From: Primulina eburnea
Taxonomy: Eukaryota > Streptophyta > Magnoliopsida > Lamiales > Gesneriaceae
NCBI RefSeq assembly: GCF_022965805.1
Contig: NC_133104.1
Span: forward strand, 44,932,682-44,996,681
Length of the DNA: 64,000 bases
Reading direction: 5' to 3'
In this document: positions 37,075-52,038 of the stretch, one piece after another
Layout: every line of letters starts with the position of its first letter
Numbering within the stretch: position 1 is the first letter of the stretch
Made by a program: the position numbers and the translations under genes
Notes under the pieces: model-generated
The model's database searches: none
What the model was told of the DNA's origin: nothing
What the model saw: only the letters and a program-made list of their open reading frames with translations

Positions 37075-37552
37075 AAGGCCATCTCCAACGCTGCACCATT
37101 TTGGTGCAAAAACACCAAAATGGTGCAGCTTTTCTTCTCCAACGGGGGCTGCGCTATTTTGGCTCCTCTGCGCCAAATTGGCGCAGAGGTATGTTTCTTT
37201 TTTTTTTGTATTTATTATAAATATTATTAAATAAAAGTATAATATTTATTTTAAAATTTAATAATTATGATTTATAATACATATAATTATAAATACAAAT
37301 GTTTAATTAAATTATAAATTCAAATATTATTATTTAAGTTTATTAATAATAAATCTTAGTCATAATTATAAATATATTAAATGAAATAAAATAATTAATA
37401 TATGTAAATTAAAAAGAATATTTCGAGAATATTTTTTTGATGTAAAATTTGAAGTAAATGGGTTGGAGATGAATGTTATATTTGGTACAGAAACGACACT
37501 ATTTTGGTGCGTAAACTACACCAAAATAGATTTATGGGTTGGAGATGACCTT
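37075..37552. mobile_element. MITE inserted in the AARE pseudogene (GGCCATCTCCAAC ends)
   Basis: AAGGCCATCTCCAAC at 37075-37089 and GTTGGAGATGACCTT at 37538-37552 are inverted with one mismatch. TTA occurs at both flanks (37073-37075 and 37551-37553), as for Tourist/PIF-Harbinger-type insertions, although one base is unpaired at the left edge. A subterminal palindrome pairs TGCACCATTTTGGTG with CACCAAAATGGTGCA. The inside is AT-rich and non-coding. Confidence 0.68.
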
Positions 37553-39250
37553 ATGCTGTCCTTGGTAGAAATTCCGCTGAAGATTTATTGTCAATTTGAC
37601 CCTTGACATCAGTAGTGCATTCTTTCCTCGGTTCAGGTATGCTTACATAGAATGGTCATTTTAAATAAATATACCTGTTGATATTCAAATGGATTATCTA
37701 GGATCGGGGATGTAGCCATATGTTATTGTTTTGTAAGAATTATTATCAAAAGTTGAATCTGGGGGAATAAATTATCAGATATTTTTTAAAATTGTATAGA
37801 ATTTAAACAAAAAATGCTGTAGTGAATAGAGCATCTAATGGAGACTATTTAATCGGACGAGAAACATATTTTCCTCTAGTTAATCATTTCATATTTTAAT
37901 CATTAAAACATGAAATCTATGTTACATATGTTGAGCCCACAACAATAGTTGATATTATCCAACTATATAATTAATTATCAACTCTTAGAACAATTTGTTT
38001 GTAAAACAAATAAACTTTTCTTCCCAAATATATGTATCCATAACACCCTCATTTTGATGGAAAAAATATATATTAAAGTAAAAACTCAGTATATGATTAG
38101 ATAAAATTATTACAACATAATTAGAATTTATACAAAGCATTCTTGAAATAAATTATCAAAAGTTGAATTTGAGAATATGATGTATCTTCATATATATTTC
38201 CAGGAGGATACAAAGTTTAGTGTAAATGTTATGTCATGTCATGTTAGAACATTCTTTAATGGCAGGTTGGAAATTTATGATTTAATAATAATGATGATAA
38301 TATATTTTGGATTTAAATATAATATAAAAATAGTTTCCTTTTAGAGTAATGAAAACTTGAATTAAAATGATATCTTCATAGGGTGTGTGAAAAGGTTACC
38401 AAAATGCATTTTGAGAGAGAATTATAAAATTATGAGAATATATTTGTTGGCGTTTCTCGAAATGAAAACATTCATAAAACACGAAAAAACATATATTTCC
38501 CCTCTTTGATATGGTATTAGTAGATTATTTCTTGATGTGGAGTTTCTGGTGCTAATGAGTAACCGGCAGTAAATTTTATTACAGAGAACAATAGTCACAG
38601 AAAAGATTTAGTATGCGTATTTTATCCTTTTTCACACGTCTTGGGTCATATCTTTTGTGGCTTCTTAGGTTCCTGTTGTGATGTGTCCTGAAGATGGCTG
38701 CTTTCCTAGGCTTTATTATTTTGTCTCTCAGTATTTGAATTTCATTATTGGGATGTATCTATTTTTTGAAATAACCATTACGTGTGAATGTATTTTTATA
38801 TGTATGAAGGGCTGTCTGTTTGAGTTTGTACGACGAGCTGAAAGATACTATTTTGTTTTGTCTTGAAAAGTTTGCAGTAGCATTGTTGATGTTCCTCAAT
38901 TAATTGTCCTCACTCTGTATCGTTGTCCAGCTTCTCAAAGTCTTTGGCTTTCCTCAGTTCACTGGGTTACAGCTTGTTAATTGTAAATTATAGGTGATCT
39001 CAGCATTTCTCTTTTCTTTTTACGTGTTTTTAGATGTCTAACCATTATTTTAGTATGCTATTGCGATAATGAATGTGCAGCCCACATAGTTTCCTTTACA
39101 TGTCTTTTGAGGTGTACTACTCAAAGGTCATGGTGTTGCAACTTTAACCTCTCGACTAGTTGTATACATAAAATTAGGAGTAAACTCGTCACTTAAAATT
39201 TGTAGGCAGAGCAAGTTGTTTTGATAGACTCTTAGGATCCTCTTGCTCAT

Positions 39251-39290
39251 GCTCTATCACTTTCTTCAGTTTGGTGGAAAGTGATAGAGC
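39251..39290. repeat. Perfect 14-bp inverted repeat (hairpin)
   Basis: GCTCTATCACTTTC at 39251-39264 pairs with GAAAGTGATAGAGC at 39277-39290 across a 12-base loop, inside the AARE pseudogene. Confidence 0.7.
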
Positions 39291-40880
39291 TACCTTCTGA
39301 GACAATCTTCAATTGTGGACATTTAATATTATTTTAAGTTGTGCAGTTTCCAATGAGAAAATGATTTCACCGACTAAGCAATTATGACTACAAAATAGTT
39401 CGTTGGATTGGTGAGAAGCATTGGCTCTCAGGAATGTGGGCAAAGACAATTGTTTCAGTTTCTTGTGCAATTAACAAAATCTGAGGTGTGTGGGCAATCA
39501 ATTTCCGATGTCAGTGATGTACTCACTGCTATAGACTATGTTATGGATAAGGGAGTATAACTTATAAATACTTAAAGTGAAGCTATTGAGGATACTTCTT
39601 GAAAGAAACTGTATTTTAGGGAAACGAAGCAAAGTTTGAGGATGTCCCAAAATGATGAACAGGGAACATTCGAATCGCCGAGTCATCTTGTGGTTTAGCT
39701 TATGCTCAAATTTTGGCATTATTTCTTTCAGGCGCCAAACAGATTTGTTGCAGCAGCTGCTAGGAACCCTCTATGCAACATTGTTCTGATGGTTGGCAAA
39801 TCTGATATTCCCGATTGGTGTTTCTTCGAGGCAGATGGAAGTGAGGGGAAAGCTCTCTTTGAGGAATCCGCTTCACCAGAACAGCTTGCTTTGTTTCACA
39901 GCAAGTCTCCGACTTCTCACATATCTCAGTTCCAATTTTTTTAGCTATTGCTGATGCTATTCTATTGCAAAGAAGTCGACTTGATACCAACTTTTTTTTT
40001 TTGGGTACTTTTTTAGAGGTCAAAACTCCCACTCTGTTCCTTCTTGGTGCTAAGGACCTTCGTGTGCCGATTTCTAATGGATTGCAGGTAAGATTTGATA
40101 TTATCATTAGACCTTGAATTCACTGATTATGACTGTAGTTTAGACTGGGTACAAGCAAGCCAAGCAGTTTGTAGGTAGCTCATGAGCGATTCAGCTAAAA
40201 TTCGACTTGGCTCCAGCCTCCAGGCTTCCAGCTACTTTGATATGAATGCCGAACAGAAGAGATGAGTCACTTAGGATCCTCGACTTCTGGAGCTACTTTT
40301 GGCCTAGAATGCAGAAAAGTTCGAGACCTCGATCTCTAGTAACTTGACACAGATTCCTGTTGAGTTCGAGCACAGCAAGTCAATATATGCCGAAGAGCTT
40401 GTTTGAGTAGCGAGACTGTACTTGAGTGTAACTGTAGTATAGCACGAGCTCGACTTAACTCTCATATTTGATGCACCCCTAGCCGGGGCCATATATTAAT
40501 GAAGCAGTAAAGGCTGGAATTCCATTATTAGAATTTTCCCCGACTGACACATTCAGTTTCTATGATGGAGAGGCAATATACGTATGGGTGGCATCTAATT
40601 TCAGTTCCTCCTTTTTTTCTTGTACGCAGTATGCACGAGCATTAATGAAGAACAAAGGAGTGGAAACTAAGGTGATTGTGTTTCCTGAAGACGTGCATGG
40701 CATTGAACGGTCAGTCACCACATTGTATCTATAACTCGCCTTTGTTACCCATTCCGACTAACCATGAATTTTGTTGAGTCGGCCTGGTTTGGAGTCTGAT
40801 GCGTGTTTTCTTGCAGACCACAGTCCGATTTCGAGTGCTTCCTTAATATTGGAGTCTGGTTCAAGAAGTACTGCAGATAG

Positions 40881-42790
40881 CATAAAAATCTTCTATTTCT
40901 GCAAGCATTTAAGTTGCACTTCTGAATGATTAATTTCATTATTATGATGTTAAATTTAGGAAAGAAAATATAGAATTTATTTCTTCAATAAGAATTCAAT
41001 AGCTTACGAGACTCTTAGCTTGTTAATTTTTCACATAAGATTTCATCTTCACATTTGAAAACACAAGGCTGTTTAATGTAAGCAATTGATTTTTCACGGG
41101 GATTTGGCAAATCCTGATGAATTTTAACTATATCTGAAAGTGTAAAATGCAACACGACAATTGAGAAAATCCCTTCTAGGCTTTATTAAATTTTTTTCCT
41201 GTTTTTATAAATATCAATTTTAGTGTTTTCCAACACTTGAATCTTTCTTTTTCCTCAATTAGTTTCTAAATAACCAATACTAAATGCATCCTGAGTCTTT
41301 GAGAAGAAGTGGAACGTTTGAATTGGTCATTGTTTCATGAATCGACCGTGTGAAATAAAAAGTTTAGGTTGTATTTAGATCCATGAATTTTAAATTGGCA
41401 AAAACTCGTATAAGATGATCTTACATGTCATATTTTGTAAGACATATCTCTTATTTAAGTCACCCATGTTACTTTTTATTGTGAATATGAGTTGGGTTGG
41501 TCCATCTCACAGATAAAGATTCGTGAGACTGTCTCACAAAATACCTACTCTTTTAAATTTATGGATTTTAAATATATTAAAATATATTTTTGTATTGTTA
41601 GAGAAGTGAGATTACAAACTTTAAATTCACAACTTATATGTTTCATTTTATTTTGGGTATCAAATATGTAATAAATAATTTATGGATAGAAGATTTCGTC
41701 AATTATGGATCGAAGATTTCGTCAATTATTTATTGGTAACAATAAAAATATAATCGAAAATTATAGATTTCAAATCCATTCTCTCGATACAACATGTATT
41801 ATTTTACTCGATTAAAGATGAAATATATATATATAATTTAAAGTTTGAATTAACTGAAGCACTTTCAAGAATTTCAAAGTCCACTATGTTAGTAGGAAAA
41901 TAAAATAAAAATAAAAAAAATGTTTCTATATATTCACACAAAACAACAGCAGCAACAATGATAAATAAAATAATCATGGAAATTTCTTAGCATCGTCATT
42001 CTTTTATGACAATTTTCCCCATGCATGCTAACAAGCCAAAATAAAATATTTGGTTGAATTATTATTTTAAGTCTGAAATAATATCCTCGCAAATTCGAAA
42101 TTGAAATATGAGGTTGATACTTGATATGGGGTGACTTCTTGTCATTTATTTTCTGAACCAAAAATCAAAAGTTTGAATATTCAACATTTAAAAGCATAAA
42201 CATTTCATTTCTAGAATTTATTTAAACATATTAAAAATTTAAATTTAGTACTGCGGTGGTAATTTTCCACTAAATTTCGGTCCCTTGACGTGACCAAACA
42301 TGGAAAACTCGATCCCATTACGATTCTATTTAATGTTGATCACGTTTCTTTCCAAGAAAATGAAGAGAAAAGATCGCCTGTCGTTGACTCCGGCAAGTCA
42401 ATAACGTCTAAAGAATGTTGCTTTATTTGTAAACGAATGTGGCTTCTGCTGATCACTGGAGCTGCATATTTTTGTACTCTTCAGATTCTTGAAAAAGGGT
42501 AACCTTCTCTTCCATTCTTGAGTAATTTTAACTGAATGTCTGAATTGTTCATGTTTATACTCCATGTTTTGACAGCTTTGAAGCAGCATAAATTATCCTG
42601 GTACGGTTAATCTACCATTCGTGAATAATTTTTATGTGTACTTTTGCGAAGAACTCGGATTAAAGTTGAGAGGGGAAATAATTTTTTATCCTTTGGAAAA
42701 TAACAGCATATCCCCTCTATTGTATTGGAAAAAGCTGTAGTGTGATCCTATTTGTTGAACAGAATAATCGCAGCAGTGATTTTAACCTTG
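40881..42790. other. Intergenic, U-box gene upstream region
   Basis: AT-rich. A MITE copy is listed separately at 41410-41552. The open frame 42290-42502 is not recognisable; part of 42250-42790 may be 5'UTR of the U-box gene. Confidence 0.4.
41410..41552 (+). mobile_element. Diverged copy of the GTGAGAC-palindrome MITE family
   Basis: Shares CATATCTCTTATTTAAGTCA, ACTTTTTATTGTGAATATGA and ATTCGTGAGACTGTCTCACA with the 33381-33556 copy. An internal deletion removes the ATGCTAAGAG part. Confidence 0.6.
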
Positions 42791-45700
42791 ATGGCGGAGT
42801 TGGTACCTATTGGAACAATTATAGCAGTTGTTTCCAACCAGATCATTAAAACAGCTCAGGCTGCCAAGGATGTGGTTTTCGAAAAGGAAAGTTTTAAGGT
42901 TTTAGCGAAACATCTTTTTGACATCGATCCCGTATTAAAGGAACTTCAGTTGAAGCAGCTTAGTGACTTACCTGCCACGAGGCAAGCTTTGGATTGCCTT
43001 GAAACAGATGTCAAGAAAGCAAATAACTTGGTGGAAAAGTACAAGAACCGGGCTCGTTTCTACTTGCTAGTGAAGTGTAGGCACATTGTAAAAGAAGTAC
43101 AGGACGTTACCAGAGAGATAGGAAAGTCTTTGACTGCTCTCTCTCTCGCAAATGTTGAGGTATTATCAGGAATCTCGGACCAGGTGAATAGGTTACAGAA
43201 CGAGATGCAACGAGCAGAATTTGAGGCGTCTAAATCTCAACTTCAAATAATTGATAAGCTAAACCAAGGTCTCTCAGATCATGTACTTGATAAAGAATTT
43301 GCAAATTATATGTTGAAGGAAATTGCTCGTGCTGTTGATGTTCCTGTTGAGCCCACTGAAATTAGCAGAGAATTAGCAAGCTTCAAAAGGGAAAAGGAGG
43401 AAGCTGAAAATCGGAAAGAAATGGCTGAAGTTTTGTTCTTAGAACAGGTAATTGAATTGCTATCGAGGGCAGATGCTGCCAAAGATTATGAACAAGTGAG
43501 AGATCAATATTTCCAAAGAGTTAAAGTTATTGGCCAGTACGATCCTCGAGAAGAATATATTCAGCCCTTTAAACCCTTTTTTTGTTGTATAACTGGAGAT
43601 TTGATGGTTGATCCCGTTAGCCTCTGCACGGGAACTACCTGTGAAAGAGCAGCCCTTGAATCTTGGTTTGAATGTGGGGAAAAAACAGATCCAGAAACAG
43701 GTGAAATTCTCCATGATTTTTCATATAGATCAAACATCCAACTCAGGCATTCCATCCAGGAGTGGAGGGAACTCAACTATTGTGTCAAGATTAGGCGTTG
43801 CAAGGAAATTTTTATATCAGAGGATGATTCATCTGTTGAAGAAACGATAGAGCAGATACGAGAGCTCATTAGAGAGAATCATATCAATAAAGATTGGATT
43901 TCTATTTCAGGATTAACCGATATCGCTGTTGCTATGCTTGGTAGCACGGTTGATGGAGAGGTAAAGAAGGAATTATTAGTAACATTGAAGGACATTGTAG
44001 AAGGTCATGCTATAAACAAGGTTTGAACTTTACACATTGAACAAAGCCCTTGAAAACTATTATTTTCTTGATTAATTTTCTGCCTTTTATCTTATAGGTT
44101 ATATTCATTGAGAATCAGGGAATTGAGAAACTAGTTCTGTGCTTAAGCTTGGATTCAAGAATATCAAAAGCTGCAGTTGAGTTGCTATACGAGGTTTTGC
44201 TTGATAGGTCAGGCTGGAATATGTCATACTGCAGGATGCTTTCTAATAACTGCGACGTGATCCATCTTCTTGTTTCCCTTCTTAAACATCCAATTGATGA
44301 AATAACTAAAACGGTGGAAGAAATTTTAGTTAAGCTTTGTGATGCAGATGAGAATGTTATTCGAGCTGCGAAAGTGAATTGGTTTAGACCTCTGGTAGAT
44401 AAAGTTGTCCAAGGTTTGTCCTCATAATTATTCCTTTCTCTAATAAATACAAGGGTCTTTAGCATTTAGAATCTCATCTTTATCGTTTAAACGCCTTTTT
44501 CAGGATCAGCTTCTGTAAGGACATCAATGTTGAAAGAGCTTGTCAGCCTGGAATTTGATGAAGAGAAAATAAGGGTACTTGGTGAGGAGAGGATTATTCC
44601 ACCGCTGCTTGAAATGGCATCTGGAAATATTGAGTCAAAAGATTTGTCTCTGCGAATACTTGTCAAGTTGTCGACTTTCCATCAAAACAAAAGGCTTATT
44701 GCTTCTTCCGGCGGAGTTTCTCTGATCTTGAATCTGTTATTTTCGTCCCACACTCACATTGCTATTATCAGTAAATGTGCTGAAATTCTTGCTAATCTCT
44801 CTTCAAATGGCGATGGAACTAAATTCTTGATTGATGAAACGGGAACTCAACTTGAGTTGGAGGCTGTGACAGCCAGATTACTTGCTTTTCAACAGAATCT
44901 TAATTCATGGGATGCTGTTCGAAGGCCTGCATTGCATGCCCTGTTAGGGATCTGTCAATCAGAAGCAGGACTTGTGAAATCTGCAGTTCTATCTTCAAGT
45001 GGAGTTTCTGTGGTCCTCTCTCTTCTCGATGACTCGAACCAAGAAATACGAGAACTGGCGATCAACCTTCTGTTTTTATTCTCTCATCACGAACCGCAGG
45101 GAGTTGTAGAGTATCTCCTCAAGCCAAGAAGATTGGAAGCTTTAGTCGGATTTCTTGAAAATTCTGAAAAATCTGATGTACAAATGGCTGCAGCTGGTTT
45201 ACTAGCCAACCTTCCGAAATCAGAAACTTCACTGACAGAAAAGTTGATTGAACTCGGCGGGCTTAATGCGATGATCAACATTTTGAACTCGGGGACGATT
45301 CAAGCCAAGGAGAATGCTTTGAGTGCTCTTTTCAGATTCACAGATCCCACAAACCTTAAGTCTCAACGTATAGCAGTCGAACTTGGTGCATATCCTCTGC
45401 TCACAGGCCTTCTTAAGGCTGATTCATCGACAGCCAGAGCCAGAGCTGCAGCTTTATTAGGTGATCTCTCTATGAGAAGTCCAGAACTAACAGACAAAAC
45501 CAAGAAACACAGATTCTGGTGCATTCCTAGAACCAGTTTTTCAATTTGTCCTGCACATGGAGGCATTTGCAGTGTGGAGACTACGTTTTGTCTGTTAAAT
45601 ACCAATGCTTTGTCTGATCTTGTTAGATTGGTGCAAGATAAAGTCCATGCTACAGCTTATGAAGCAATTCAGACACTGTCAACATTAGTTCAAGAAGAGT

Positions 45701-46002
45701 CTCCACAGAGAGGGGCCAAAGTTCTTCACGAAAACGGCGCGATAGGACCGGTAATAGAAGTTTTGAGCTGGGGATCAGAGTCACTAAAAGGAGAGGCTTT
45801 GGCCCTTTTGGAGAAAATTTTTGTGTCGAGGGAGATGGTGGAGTTTTACGGGTCGATTGCTAAATCACCTCTTATGTGCCTTACTGGCCGGAGGATTTAC
45901 GAGGATGGTCATCTTCAGAAGAAAGCTGCTAGAATCCTACTTCTTCTTGAACGGTATTCTAGAGCATCCGCAGTTATTGTTGCTGGTGGTTTAAACAATT
46001 GA
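42791..46002 (+). CDS. U-box/ARM-repeat E3 ubiquitin ligase (PUB42/43/44-like)
   Basis: A plant U-box E3 that binds E2-ubiquitin through the U-box and targets through armadillo repeats; PUB44 (SAUL1) acts in senescence and immunity. Exons: 42791-44020, 44098-44413, 44504-46002, with GT-AG borders and frame kept, giving 1014 residues. I chose ATG 42791 (MAELVPIGTIIAVVSNQIIK) rather than the upstream in-frame TTG at 42752. The N-terminal helical (UND-like) region covers about residues 1-250. The U-box is at about 258-330 (PFFCCITGDLMVDPVSLCTG, CERAALESWF, DPETGEILHDFSYRSNIQLR). ARM-type repeats run from about residue 345 to the end. The gene is intact. The length is nearer PUB42 than the roughly 800-residue Arabidopsis PUB43/44, so orthology is open. 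Confidence 0.93.
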
Positions 46003-47520
46003 TCATGGTTTTATTGTATCAAAAAGACAAGGCAAAAAAAGTTTATTTTTGAAATATATTTTTACGATGGTTCATCAACAATATTATCTTTAAACCAAAA
46101 TGTTACGAAAGATTTCTTCTCATTTACCGCAATTAGATGCTGAACCTTTAATGCGATGCAGTGTAATCAAGAAGAACCCTTACAATACATTACAAAACAA
46201 CCAATTCGATATATTGCGTTTCTTTAATTTTAACATATTCAATAAAAATTTAATTAAATATGATAGTAAGATTATTTCAATAAATTATTACAAAATATAA
46301 CAACCGCAATATGGACATCAAATTTTTAAAAATGAGGCTAATGTTATTTCGTGTTCTCCTGTTTAATTTGACCTTGTATACAATACACATCCTTGTTTTT
46401 GTTTGAAATTTAATTAATTTCATTAATTAAAAATCTCAATTGTGTTTTTACTTTTATGTCCTTGTGATAATTTTGAAAATATGAGATTACACAACTTATC
46501 TAATCTCCATTTATCTTAAATCTTTATATTCTATTTTAATTTACTAATTTCAAAAGTACACCCATAAATTTCGAAATACACATGCATGTACATGTATGTA
46601 TATATTCAATATCTTCCTATCTTAATTCTTGAATCTTATATAATATTGACCTATGTATATTTATATAGCAAAATCGAAAATGTAGGTCTATTTATCACTT
46701 AAAATTTGAATTCCTTGGATAGTTTGTACACAAATATTTAATTATCATATACCACTTTAGATAATCTTGACAGTTTAAAAAAATTTTGATAACATAGTAC
46801 AAATTTCGAGTACAAAAATAATACACCGATTTTAAAATTCGCAGATTTTACATAAATTTTCGGTTATGTAGCCAATATCATCAATTGGAAACGGCTGAGC
46901 AACAAGATATCGGAGGAATATCTCTCGAGCCACCCAGGAGGTGAATCAGAGCGGAAAAAGGCGACCATTGTGCCCTAGGAGACCCTACGGTCTCGTACAT
47001 TCCAATATTTTCTTCTAATCCATAAATAGTCCATAATACATCTTATAGCCCTATTCTTCACCTTTGCTTTGAGGGTATCTAAATATACAGTGATATCCTC
47101 GTTAGAGGATGATTTTTTAGTTAGCCCAGCGACTACCTTAGTTGAAGGTGGGAGAGCAGCAAAGTCTCTTATCTTCCCAAAGAAATCGATCTCTGGATTG
47201 ATCAGAAGATCCTTTCTGCCGGAGAAGAAGCATCAGTGCTGGATGTGGTCCGTTGTGGAGTACATGCAACTACCAATGTATTATAGATCATGCTCATTTT
47301 CTTTATTATTTTTGATCGATCTATCTTTTATCTTTGTAGTTTGATATTCTATAGTCTATACATAGAATTGAATTGTTTTACTGTTATAATCATATTCATA
47401 AATAGTAAGAGATTCTTGAGCTGGACATAGCAGAATTTTTTTTTAAAAATAATAATAAATAAACATAGTAGAAATGGAGAAAGAAGCAAAGTGATGAAAA
47501 AGCAGAAAACCTCCTACGCA
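46003..47520. other. Intergenic, AT-rich; possible unclassified retroelement piece at 46880-47345
   Basis: 46880-47345 is less AT-rich than its surroundings. It has a CATAAATAGTCC TATA-like element near 47021 and an open frame at 47069-47344 without a recognisable family. It may be a decayed LTR; I cannot prove this. Confidence 0.3.
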
Positions 47521-47532
47521 AACCACAAGTGG

Positions 47533-47720
47533 TCAAGGACGGAGCCAGAAATATGGATCCGTTCAGGTTAAAATTCTAAACTCTAGAATTTTTAAATATT
47601 TTAAATTGATATACCCGGACTAATATCATATTATTTTAAAATTATACAAAATTTATCTATAAATTTTTTCAAAAAAAATTGGACCACCCAGGCGTAAAGC
47701 ACACATAGCTCCGCCCCAGC
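47533..47720. mobile_element. Short non-autonomous element with GGACGGAGCC / GCTCCGCCCC ends
   Basis: Starts AAGGACGGAGCCAGAAATAT and ends ACATAGCTCCGCCCCAGCAA, so the ends are inverted (GGAGC/GCTCC core). The inside is AT-rich with no ORF. A similar edge occurs near 20075. Borders are approximate. Confidence 0.45.
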
Positions 47721-51285
<3,565 letters not shown>

Positions 51286-52038
51286 AAATCTGAAACCATA
51301 TGTCGAAAATATTGGGAACATTTGTAATTTGACGAGTCTGCCATAATTGGATTCTTAGATTCTACTAGTACATTATATTCGTGTTTTTCAATGAAAGTGT
51401 CGTTTTGGACATTGTTTTACCTGTCTGCCGGTGACATGTTTGGTTCCACGAGCATACTTTATTTTTCTGAACAGCCACGAGCAGTTTCCGATTAATTTGA
51501 AGTTGGCTTTTTCAGAAGAAAAGCTTAGTTCGAAGGATAAATTTCGGCGGGTGATTTTATGTCTACTTTTTCTGAAAATATAAATTTGTTCTATGAAATT
51601 TCTCAGTTCATCCCAACATAGAAAAAAAATAGCTCAACACTCTGTTATATGTGTAGCTAGTTAATACACTGTAGATGCTTGTATCATTATACAAAGAGCA
51701 AAAAAGAAATACCAAGAAAGTTAATGCCAGGAAAGAGCAGGGCAAAAAAAAAACAAGAACTGCAGAAATTGTGATAGAAGCTCTCAATCATTCACAAGAT
51801 ATACTTAAAACCGAAAATTGGGTAGAGAATTGGAATCATTATATCAACACCGCACCATTCAGCATCTGATGTACATGTAACATGGGTGACAAAAAATTTT
51901 AATTTTCTGACAATGCAAACATTAGCTAGTTTAACATGAAACACAGTTGTGTCCAACTATCTTTGATGCCTGCTGTAAGAGAGGTTTTCACGAAAACACC
52001 TATGGAAGAATAATAATCCCAGAAATCAGATGCAGCCA
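51286..52038. other. Spacer between ARL and G-gamma genes (tail to tail)
   Basis: 3' ends of two convergent genes. No further gene is supported; the frame 51675-51869 is lysine-rich and unconvincing. Confidence 0.4.

Larger units (their letters stand above)
36741..40880 (+). pseudogene. Acylamino-acid-releasing enzyme (AARE, S9C peptidase) unprocessed pseudogene
   Basis: AARE removes N-acylated residues from peptides and is normally about 760 residues. Retained pieces, in order: 36741-36966 (TLSVGQVVWSPSTEGHQYLV, MKYCYTRPC); 37560-37637 (ISSAFFPRF, with a frame change); 38669-38716 (VVMCPEDGCFPRLY); about 39490-39569 (SDVLTAIDYVMDKG, then a stop); 39732-39910 (FVAAAARNPLCNIVLMVGKS); about 40017-40087 (LLGAKDLRVPISNGLQ); 40630-40709 (VIVFPEDVHGIER); 40817-40880 (FECFLNIGVWFKKYCR). 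The last four keep GT-AG borders and the catalytic Asp and His. The N-terminus, much of the propeller and the GGSHGGF nucleophile block are missing or decayed (about 39670-39700 reads SPSHLVV). Introns remain, so it is not a retrocopy. Confidence 0.82.

Noticed and set aside
47069..47344. 91-residue ORF
   Set aside because: No recognised family. Possibly part of a decayed retroelement, but this cannot be shown.
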